Positions 1 through 5,860 of a stretch of 9,953 bases of DNA are shown here, piece by piece. The position numbers and the translations under genes were made by a program. The notes under the pieces were generated by a model. The model saw nothing but the letters and a program-made list of their open reading frames with translations, ran no database searches and had not been told where the DNA came from. Each line of letters begins with the position of its first letter. Positions within the stretch are counted from its first letter, which is position 1. Location: contig DMMZ01000029.1 of NCBI GenBank assembly GCA_003452915.1, positions 27,740 to 37,692 on the forward strand. Direction: 5' to 3'. This stretch comes from Clostridiales bacterium (lineage in GTDB: Bacteria > Bacillota > Clostridia > Oscillospirales > CAG-382).

Positions 1-10
1 CCGAAATAAA

Positions 11-124
11 CAAACGCACCTAAAACTGCGTTTGGCGATTGTGCCGATTCGGTGTTAGCCGAATTGACTTTCCATTAAAGTCAAAGGCACAAAACCGTAG
101 TTTGAAAGATTTATCTTTCAAACT
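11..124. repeat. Palindromic intergenic element, possible branched fold
   Basis: No gene is visible in 1-196; this part holds closely packed inverted repeats. Seen directly: 11-18 pairs with 27-34 (8 bp, CAAACGCA/TGCGTTTG); 47-52 with 59-64 (ATTCGG/CCGAAT, extendable by G·U and C·G pairs); 64-71 with 77-84 (TTGACTTT/AAAGTCAA); 99-109 with 114-124 (11 bp around a 4-base loop). In addition 39-45 (TTGTGCC) is complementary to 86-92 (GGCACAA), which would enclose the two middle hairpins in a three-way junction; the two middle stems compete for bases 64-65. The element lies beyond the ftsH terminator. It could be an interspersed palindromic repeat, a mobile miniature element or a structured RNA; the sequence alone does not decide. 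Confidence 0.5.
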
Positions 125-149
125 TTCCCTTTCTGTTAAAATTATTGTC

Positions 150-174
150 AAAAATATTTTCGCCTAATATTTTT
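150..174. repeat. AT-rich inverted repeat
   Basis: A 9-bp perfect inverted repeat (AAAAATATT at 150-158, AATATTTTT at 166-174) surrounds the 7-base loop TTCGCCT. It sits between the palindromic cluster and the ftsH terminator. The stem is almost all A·T, so it may be a weak structure or a chance product of base composition. Confidence 0.3.
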
Positions 175-196
175 TAGTTCAAACATTAATTTATTC

Positions 197-227
197 AAAA
201 AGAGGCAACATCAAGTTGCCCCTTTTT
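197..227 (-). terminator. Intrinsic terminator after ftsH
   Basis: On the minus strand GGGGCAAC (222-215) pairs with GTTGCCTC (209-202) around a 5-base loop. The 8-bp stem has one G·U pair and is followed by TTTTT (201-197). It begins 14 bases after the ftsH stop codon. The other flank carries TTTTT on the plus strand (223-227), so the element could also stop transcripts coming from the left. A competing short hairpin CCCT/AGGG (231-220) overlaps its first arm; this is probably incidental. Confidence 0.85.
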
Positions 228-236
228 AGGGAAAAA

Positions 237-2294
237 TTACTTCTTTTGATTATTTTTATCTTCTTCTGTCTGATTATCTGGATTAATATTTTTAACTTCA
301 CCTTTATTAATACGGTTATCAGAATTTGATTTCTTTTTATTGTTATTGTCTTCTTTAATCTGATCGTTACGCTTGCGGTTGGATTCTTCGCTCTCGGAAA
401 TTTTACGCTCTCTGACAGCGTCCAGCATCTCGGGAGTAACTCCTTGTGTAAAGCAAAGCTCAAACTGTTCGTTATCCATTATTTCGTGCTTTACAAGATA
501 AGCAGCAATGAAGTGCAAAACATCCATACATTCATTAAGAATCTTCTCGGCCATTTCATAGCCTTTGGAAATGAATCCGTGTATTTCATCATCTATCTGC
601 GATGCAATTTTCTCGGAATAATTGCGCGAGCTCTGATAATCTTTGCCAAGGAACACTTCATCATGTCCGGTTCCGAATACAACCGGTCCGAGCGTTTCAC
701 TCATACCGTATTGAGTAACCATTTTTCTTGCGATTTCGGTTGCTCTCAAAATATCGTTGGAAGCACCGCCTGAAATATCGTCAAGTACAAGCTTCTCAGC
801 AACTCTTCCGCCTAAAAGGGTTGCAATGTTTTCCTGCAGTTCGTTTTTATATACGCTGGTTTTATCAACCTGTGGCAACGAAAGTGTATAACCTAACGCT
901 CTTCCGCTCGGTATAATGGAAATCTGGTGTACAGGGTCTTGTGTAACACATTTCTTTGTAACTATTGCATGTCCTGCTTCGTGATATGCGGTTTTTTTCT
1001 TGTCCTCTTCTTTTATAACTAACGATCTCTTCTGTGTTCCAACTATAACTTTTATAATTGACTCTTCAATGTCACGCATACCGATAAGGCTTTTGCCTTT
1101 TCTTGCAGCAAGCAGCGCTGCTTCGTTAAGAAGATTTGAAAGATCGGCACCTGTAAATCCCGATGTGCTTTTTGCTATTGTCTCAAGGTTTACGTCAGCT
1201 TCAAAGGGTTTGTTTCTAGCATGAACTTTAAGAATTTCAACACGACCTTTAATATCGGGATGGTTGACTGTAACCTGTCTGTCAAATCTGCCCGGTCTTA
1301 AAAGCGCTGGGTCGAGAATGTCGGGTCTGTTTGTCGCAGCTATAACAATAACTCCGTCATTTACGCCGAAGCCGTCCATCTCAACCAGTAACTGGTTAAG
1401 GGTCTGTTCCCTCTCGTCATGACCACCGCCCCAACCTGCACCTCTGTGTCTGCCCACAGCGTCAATTTCATCTATAAATATAATACAAGGTGCTGTTTTC
1501 TTTGCGGTTTCGAAAAGATCTCTGACGCGGGAAGCACCGACACCGACATACATTTCAACGAAATCAGAACCGGAAATTGAATAGAACGGAACACCACTCT
1601 CGCCTGCAACAGCTTTTGCAAGAAGAGTCTTACCTGTTCCAGGCGCACCGACAAGTAATACACCTTTGGGTATTCTTGCACCTAAATCAGAGAATTTTGC
1701 AGGGTTTTTAAGGAATTCAACAACTTCCTTAAGTTCTTCCTTTTCTTCATCTGCACCTGCAACATCGGCAAAATAAACCTTTTTCTTTTCATCAGAGCCA
1801 AGCTTTGTTCTTGCTTTGCTGAAGGAGTTCATCCTTCCGCCAAGACCGCCACCACCGCCAGCACCTGTTCCTTTGGTTGCTCTGGAAATAAACATCCACC
1901 ACACCGCAACCATTATTACTATTACAAGAATATATGGTAGGAAGGAAACCCACCATGGGAAGGTTGTGGGAGGTACATAATTGAAATTCTCTAATTTACC
2001 TTCTTTATTCACATCGGACTTAAGATTCTTTTGGATAGTTTCGTTGAGGTCTTCGTAAAAGACTGCGAAATCCGCAAGTTGAAACTTAATTTGCTTATTA
2101 TCTATATCAGTAATTTCCAACAAATTACTTTCTTCAACAGTAAAGGATTTGACCTTATTTTCTTCAAACATCTTGACTATATCACTGTAGACAAGCTCAT
2201 CTTTAGGAGTTTGACTTACAAGTGTGCTTCCGATATATATAACTGCAATAATGACCAGTATATAATACAGTGCGTACTTTCCGTTATTCTTCAT
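237..2294 (-). CDS. ftsH: FtsH, ATP-dependent zinc metalloprotease of the membrane
   Basis: FtsH is a membrane-anchored hexameric AAA+ protease that unfolds and degrades unassembled membrane proteins and regulatory proteins. The 685 residues show a membrane segment at 8-28, an external domain at about 30-110, a second membrane segment at 114-136, then a Gly-rich linker. The AAA module has Walker A GAPGTGKT (216-223), pore loop FVEMYVGVG (245-253), Walker B IIFIDEID (271-278) and the second region of homology with RPGRFDR (333-339). The zinc site is HEAGH (438-442), with Asp514 in GASNDI as the expected third ligand. The last 55 residues are Asn/Lys/Asp-rich and probably disordered. The ATG at 2294 lies 3 bp after the tilS stop, behind a modest AGGCAGGAA site, so translation is probably coupled to tilS. 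In Bacillus hpt lies between tilS and ftsH; it is absent here. Confidence 0.98.
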   Translation of the reverse strand: MKNNGKYALYYILVIIAVIYIGSTLVSQTPKDELVYSDIVKMFEENKVKSFTVEESNLLEITDIDNKQIKFQLADFAVFYEDLNETIQKNLKSDVNKEGKLENFNYVPPTTFPWWVSFLPYILVIVIMVAVWWMFISRATKGTGAGGGGGLGGRMNSFSKARTKLGSDEKKKVYFADVAGADEEKEELKEVVEFLKNPAKFSDLGARIPKGVLLVGAPGTGKTLLAKAVAGESGVPFYSISGSDFVEMYVGVGASRVRDLFETAKKTAPCIIFIDEIDAVGRHRGAGWGGGHDEREQTLNQLLVEMDGFGVNDGVIVIAATNRPDILDPALLRPGRFDRQVTVNHPDIKGRVEILKVHARNKPFEADVNLETIAKSTSGFTGADLSNLLNEAALLAARKGKSLIGMRDIEESIIKVIVGTQKRSLVIKEEDKKKTAYHEAGHAIVTKKCVTQDPVHQISIIPSGRALGYTLSLPQVDKTSVYKNELQENIATLLGGRVAEKLVLDDISGGASNDILRATEIARKMVTQYGMSETLGPVVFGTGHDEVFLGKDYQSSRNYSEKIASQIDDEIHGFISKGYEMAEKILNECMDVLHFIAAYLVKHEIMDNEQFELCFTQGVTPEMLDAVRERKISESEESNRKRNDQIKEDNNNKKKSNSDNRINKGEVKNINPDNQTEEDKNNQKK

Positions 2295-2297
2295 TCA

Positions 2298-3710
2298 TTA
2301 ATTCCTGCCTTTCGTAATCGGCACGTCGGTTTTTATCTGAACCGTTATCGTTACCGAATCTTCATCGTCATTTTGTGAGTATACCCTGTCGGCCGCGCCT
2401 ATAAAAGGTACATAAACAATTTCCTTATCGTCGAAGAAAATCGGAATAGCTTCTCTTAGGTGTTCAGGGATGCCTTTTTCTATGAATTGCTTTTTAATGC
2501 TTTTACTGACTCCGAGACTAAAGATTCTGTCACCAGTTTTTCTTGCTCTGTATTTTACGCTGCCAATAATTTTACCAAAGGATAATTTTGTATATGTGTA
2601 ATTATTGTAAATATTTTCGCTGATTACAGAATTGTTTTTTGATAAATATATCTTTACCATACCATCTGCAAATATATTTTCGCCATATTTAAGCTCATAA
2701 ATGCCATTGTCGATGATTTTTTTTATACTTTTTGCGACAACAAAATTTATTTTACCGTCCTTGATTAATGCCGTAATTCCGTCTGGCATGGATTGTCTCT
2801 TTTTTTGTCCGGAGTTTAAAAGAGAAATCAAAGCATCAAGATGCACTGTCATCAGGCTTTTTTTACCCGAAATCAAAGAATAATCACGTTGAAGCTTCCG
2901 CTTTAATAATGAAGGATGCAGTTCACTGTATTTTATATCAGCAGGTAAAGTATCTAATACCGAATTAAAATATCCCTCGTCTATTCTCGCAAACTCGCTT
3001 AGCCTGTCCACCGCTTCAATAACCTGAGAATTAATCTTTTTCGCTGTGGGTAATAAAACATTCCTAATATAATTTCGTGTGTAATTATTGTCACTGTTGC
3101 TGCTGTCAATAACGAACGATAAATCGTTCGCCGACGAAAAACCGTTAGTTGATAAAAATTCTTCATTCTCTTCCCTGCTCATGTTAAGCAATGGTCGAAT
3201 TGTGTTACCGTTTATCTGCGGTATTCCGCATAAACCACTCACCGTTGTACCTCTGATTATATTCATATAAACAGTTTCTGCATTATCGTTTTTCGTATGT
3301 GCAGTAGCAAAATAATCCACACTATATTGTTTACCAAGTTCACCAAAATATGAATATCGTGCGTCTCTTGCAGCTTCCTCGATTGATTTTTTGTTTTCTT
3401 TCGAGAGCTTTTTAATATCTATTCTTGTTGTATGGAGCTTTATTCCCAATTTTACACATAACTCTATACAAAAATTCTCATCTCTAAAGGATTCATCACC
3501 ACGTAAAAGGTGGTTGACATGAGCAGCACAAAGTGCAAATTCATATTTACTTTTCAACATATTAAGTGCAACTAACAGCGAAACCGAATCCGCTCCACCC
3601 GATAGGCAGACACATATCGTTTTATTCTTTAACGAGGTTGATAAGGTGTTACTGATTTCTACAAGTGTAAAGATAACTTTTTTTAGAAAATTACTTTCGG
3701 GGTCACTCAT
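2298..3710 (-). CDS. tilS: TilS, tRNA(Ile)-lysidine synthetase
   Basis: TilS uses ATP and lysine to convert C34 of the CAU-anticodon tRNA-Ile to lysidine, so that it reads AUA codons and accepts isoleucine; it is usually essential. From the chosen start the protein has 470 residues, close to the Bacillus length. The N-type ATP pyrophosphatase loop SGGADS is at 37-42, followed by HVNHLLRGDES (64-74), a family-typical AH-x-x-ND-x-AET stretch (138-146) and the D-x-SN…RN-x-IR signature (202-216). The C-terminal TilS domain has RARKTGDR (388-395) and KK-x-FIEKGIP (406-414). The frame is open to a TTG at 3761, but the ATG at 3710 is preferred: it follows a GAGGAA site and overlaps the dnaB stop by 8 bp, a usual coupling layout, and the residues upstream of it encode nothing family-like. 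Confidence 0.96.
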   Translation of the reverse strand: MSDPESNFLKKVIFTLVEISNTLSTSLKNKTICVCLSGGADSVSLLVALNMLKSKYEFALCAAHVNHLLRGDESFRDENFCIELCVKLGIKLHTTRIDIKKLSKENKKSIEEAARDARYSYFGELGKQYSVDYFATAHTKNDNAETVYMNIIRGTTVSGLCGIPQINGNTIRPLLNMSREENEEFLSTNGFSSANDLSFVIDSSNSDNNYTRNYIRNVLLPTAKKINSQVIEAVDRLSEFARIDEGYFNSVLDTLPADIKYSELHPSLLKRKLQRDYSLISGKKSLMTVHLDALISLLNSGQKKRQSMPDGITALIKDGKINFVVAKSIKKIIDNGIYELKYGENIFADGMVKIYLSKNNSVISENIYNNYTYTKLSFGKIIGSVKYRARKTGDRIFSLGVSKSIKKQFIEKGIPEHLREAIPIFFDDKEIVYVPFIGAADRVYSQNDDEDSVTITVQIKTDVPITKGRN

Positions 3711-5076
3711 TACGATATTCCTCAATCTCGGTAAATTTAAAAATATGTCCATACCAGCCAAGAGGTATTACATTCGTACCCCCATGTCTGTTTTTTGCAA
3801 TACTGCATTTTGCAATAATATGGTCGTTGTTATTACTATTGTAACTGTTGTTATGTTGTTTATCATCGTCACCTTGTTTTTTATAATAATCATCACGATA
3901 AAGAAGAAGTACGATATCAGCATCCTGCTCAATTGTTCCCGAATCACGTAAATCTGATAAAACCGGCATTTTATCGGATCGAGTTTCGGTTGCACGTCCA
4001 AGCTGGGAGCAAAGAATAATAGGAACATGCAGATCCTTTGCCATTAACTTGAATGCACGTGTTATCTGACCTATTTCAAGTACACGGTTTTCGGTATGTT
4101 TTTCTCCTTGCATTAATTGAAGATAATCTACAACCACAAGACCAAGATTTTTCAATCTGCGAAGTTTTGCCTTCATTGAGGTAGCACTTATTGATGACGT
4201 GTCATCTATGAGTATATTTGTCTCGGATAATGCACTTGCCGCCTCCGCAAGACGTTTCCATTGTTCGCCATCCAAACGGCCAGTACGCATACTATGGCTG
4301 TCTATCATTGCTTCCGAACAAAGAATTCTGGCAACAAGTTGTTCGCTTGTCATCTCCAATGAGAAAATTGCTACTTCCTTTTTTGTACGCTTTGCAACAT
4401 GAGTCGCAATATTAACTGCAAAAGTTGTCTTACCCATACCAGGACGACCACCTAAAACAATCAGGTCACCATCACCCATTCCGACGAGAAGACTATCCAG
4501 TCCACCAAAACCGGTTTTTGTTCCGCTTAAGGATTCGGGATCGTTTTTTAAGGTATTAAGTGTAGCGTAGTTTTTTATAATAACATCACGGATGTGGTCG
4601 AAGGAAACATTATATCTATTCTGAGCAATTTCAAAGATTCTCTGCTCGGCAAAATCGATAGTATCACTAGCCGCTCCAAGCTCGGAGAAAGCGGTATCGG
4701 AAATATCTCGCGACGCTTCGATTAATAACCTGAGTAGTGCTTTATCCTTAACAATAGCAGCGTATTCGGTAACATTAGATGCTGCTCCGGCAAGATCAAC
4801 AAGCAGTTTGATATATTTAGCGGCATCACCCTCGGTATAATTACCAAGCTGTGTTAGTGTGCTTACTATGGTAACTAGATCGATAATTTTGTTGGTAATA
4901 AACATCTCAACCATAGCAGTAAAAATTGCTTGGTGCTGCTCAAGATAAAAATCATCCGCTTTAATGAGTGTTAGAACTTCATTAAGTTTTTCAGAATCGA
5001 TTAATATCGAACCGAGTATAGCCTGTTCAGCCTCTATCGAAAAAGGCATCTTTTTTATTGTATCCAACTCTGACAT
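3703..5076 (-). CDS. dnaB: Replicative DNA helicase DnaB (DnaC in Bacillus naming)
   Basis: The hexameric 5'-3' helicase unwinds DNA at the replication fork and recruits primase. The 457 residues comprise the DnaB N-terminal domain (about 8-110, opening MPFSIEAEQAILGS), a linker helix, and the RecA-like domain from about 180. That domain has Walker A GGRPGMGKTT (209-218), FSLEM (238-242), Walker B VVVDYLQLM (314-322), SDLRDSGTIEQDAD (374-387) and the KNR of the arginine-finger hairpin (428-430). An Asn/Asp-rich stretch at about 402-418 lengthens the loop before that hairpin. A GTG at 5088 would extend the frame by four codons, but it is part of the ribosome binding site itself; ATG at 5076, 5 nt after GGAGG, is the better start. 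The 3' end overlaps tilS. Upstream is a 123-bp gap with a structured leader. Confidence 0.97.
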   Translation of the reverse strand: MSELDTIKKMPFSIEAEQAILGSILIDSEKLNEVLTLIKADDFYLEQHQAIFTAMVEMFITNKIIDLVTIVSTLTQLGNYTEGDAAKYIKLLVDLAGAASNVTEYAAIVKDKALLRLLIEASRDISDTAFSELGAASDTIDFAEQRIFEIAQNRYNVSFDHIRDVIIKNYATLNTLKNDPESLSGTKTGFGGLDSLLVGMGDGDLIVLGGRPGMGKTTFAVNIATHVAKRTKKEVAIFSLEMTSEQLVARILCSEAMIDSHSMRTGRLDGEQWKRLAEAASALSETNILIDDTSSISATSMKAKLRRLKNLGLVVVDYLQLMQGEKHTENRVLEIGQITRAFKLMAKDLHVPIILCSQLGRATETRSDKMPVLSDLRDSGTIEQDADIVLLLYRDDYYKKQGDDDKQHNNSYNSNNNDHIIAKCSIAKNRHGGTNVIPLGWYGHIFKFTEIEEYRNE

Positions 5077-5080
5077 AGAA

Positions 5081-5129
5081 ACCTCCACGCCCTGTAGGGC
5101 ACAAATTGTATTGAAAAATTAGTGGAGGT
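5081..5129 (-). promoter_or_regulatory. dnaB leader hairpin overlapping the ribosome binding site
   Basis: Reading the minus strand, ACCTCCAC (5129-5122) is followed 33 bases later by its exact complement GTGGAGGT (5088-5081), which contains the GGAGG of dnaB. Between them lies a small hairpin GCCC-TACA-GGGC (5100-5089) that abuts the outer stem. If the 8-bp stem forms in the mRNA, the Shine-Dalgarno sequence is sequestered 4-5 nt before the start codon. The 5' arm also resembles the anti-Shine-Dalgarno end of 16S rRNA. What would open or stabilise the stem is not visible. The rest of the 5077-5199 gap is AT-rich, with no clear promoter or terminator. Confidence 0.5.
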
Positions 5130-5199
5130 ACGCGATGATGTAATTCTGTTTATTATATTTTTCACGCTAACCTCTTTCTCATTAAAGTTTTATCAAACC

Positions 5200-5643
5200 T
5201 TAATTAGTTACCTGTAATTTTATGTTAGCGCTTATCTCGGGATATAATTTAATCTCAAGGTTGTATTCTCCGACAGTTTTTATAGTATCATTGATTACAA
5301 TTTTACGCTTGTCAACCGTAAGACCAAGCTCACTCTGCAGCTTCTCACAAATATCCTTGGCTGTGACAGCACCGTAAAGTCTACCGTCTGTACCGCCAGT
5401 TGTTTTATAAACCAACACTGTACCCTTTAACTTTTCCACAAGTGCAATTGCTTGTTTTTTCTCTTCTGTCTTTTTAAAATCTAAACTGTCCTTTTTTGCT
5501 TTTATCTCATTGATTATCTGATTGTCGGCGATCTTTCCAAGTTTTTTTGGAAACAAAAAATTGCGTGCATAACCATCCGAAACATTTACTATCTCACCTT
5601 TTTTACCCTGACCTTGTACATCCTCTAAAAGTATAACTTTCAT
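5200..5643 (-). CDS. rplI: Ribosomal protein L9 (bL9)
   Basis: bL9 binds domain V of 23S rRNA near the L1 stalk of the large subunit and helps maintain translational fidelity. The 147 residues match the usual length. The N-terminal RNA-binding domain carries the family signature MKVILLEDV followed by G-x-GKKGEIV and DGYARNFLFPK (23-33). A Lys-rich connecting helix covers about 41-75, and the C-terminal domain includes DGRLYGAVT (86-94). The ATG at 5643 is preceded by a full AAGGAGGT site. It lies between gdpP and dnaB, the same neighbourhood as in Bacillus. The 217-bp gap to gdpP has hairpins but no promoter I can defend, so rplI is transcribed either by read-through from gdpP or from an unrecognised promoter. 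Confidence 0.98.
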   Translation of the reverse strand: MKVILLEDVQGQGKKGEIVNVSDGYARNFLFPKKLGKIADNQIINEIKAKKDSLDFKKTEEKKQAIALVEKLKGTVLVYKTTGGTDGRLYGAVTAKDICEKLQSELGLTVDKRKIVINDTIKTVGEYNLEIKLYPEISANIKLQVTN

Positions 5644-5650
5644 AATTATG

Positions 5651-5658
5651 ACCTCCTT
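5651..5658 (-). promoter_or_regulatory. rplI ribosome binding site
   Basis: The minus strand reads AAGGAGGT, an 8-base perfect match to the anti-Shine-Dalgarno sequence, 7 nt before the ATG at 5643. It fixes the rplI start and predicts strong translation. Confidence 0.9.
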
Positions 5659-5705
5659 AAAGTATCACTATATTGCTAATATGTAAAATTAATAAATTTC
5701 GTTTT

Positions 5706-5722
5706 TCGGGCGGGTTCCCCGA
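5706..5722. repeat. GC-rich short inverted repeat in the rplI leader
   Basis: TCGGG (5706-5710) and CCCGA (5718-5722) are complementary around a 7-base loop that is itself G- and C-rich, allowing alternative pairings. Neither strand has a U-run directly after the stem, so it does not look like an intrinsic terminator. It may be part of the rplI 5' leader structure. Confidence 0.3.
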
Positions 5723-5757
5723 CTGTAAAACACCTTTATAGAGCGTTATACGCGCCC

Positions 5758-5812
5758 CACTCGCTGACCAAATAAACAGCAATTTTATGTTGTTTTATGC
5801 GATAAGCGAGTG
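5758..5812. repeat. Nested inverted repeat between gdpP and rplI
   Basis: An outer 8-bp perfect repeat (CACTCGCT at 5758-5765, AGCGAGTG at 5805-5812) encloses an inner repeat (AAACAGCA at 5774-5781, TGTTGTTT at 5788-5795, one G·U pair). This would give an extended hairpin with an internal loop of about 8 by 9 bases and a 6-base apical loop. No gene lies here. It could be an mRNA leader structure for rplI or part of an interspersed palindromic element. Confidence 0.45.
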
Positions 5813-5823
5813 AAATCCCCAAA

Positions 5824-5855
5824 TTCGATTGCGAAACCGCAGTTTCGCAATCGAA
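5824..5855 (-). terminator. Strong hairpin just after gdpP, possible terminator
   Basis: A perfect 14-bp inverted repeat (arms 5855-5842 and 5837-5824, loop TGCG on the minus strand) starts 5 bases after the gdpP stop codon. The stem is very stable, but on the minus strand it is followed only by UUU and then GGGG, so the U-tract is poor. It may act as a weak terminator or as a 3'-end stabiliser of the gdpP mRNA. The T-run on the minus strand precedes the hairpin, so it does not help termination in that direction; on the plus strand no T-run follows the stem. Confidence 0.45.
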
Positions 5856-5860
5856 AAAAA

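Noticed and set aside
147..152. TTGACA on the minus strand beyond ftsH
   Set aside because: There is no -10 box at 17 bp (GGAAAG), and it overlaps the AT inverted repeat.
1..196. CRISPR array or tRNA as the cause of the repeats beyond ftsH
   Set aside because: The hairpins differ in sequence and spacing, with no direct repeat unit, and no cloverleaf with a T-loop is visible.
444..916. Open frames on the plus strand inside ftsH (and similar plus-strand frames at 2031-2378, 2701-2883, 3646-3951, 4199-4415, 6246-6500 and 9032-9268)
   Set aside because: Each lies opposite a well-recognised gene; their translations show no family features, and I did not find convincing ribosome binding sites for them.
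3711..3761. TTG at 3761 or ATG at 3752 as the tilS start
   Set aside because: They would add up to 17 unconserved residues deep inside dnaB; ATG at 3710 has a GAGGAA site and a normal overlap with the dnaB stop.
5074..5088. GTG at 5088 as the dnaB start
   Set aside because: The GTG is part of the GTGGAGG ribosome binding site; ATG at 5076 has correct spacing and gives the usual N-terminus.
5122..5142. Plus-strand GGAGGT followed by ATG ATG TAA
   Set aside because: The frame is two codons long; the GGAGGT is simply the complement of the dnaB leader arm.
5152..5157. TATAAT upstream of dnaB as a promoter
   Set aside because: No acceptable -35 box is found 16-18 bp upstream (about GAGAAA); a lone -10 match is common in AT-rich DNA.
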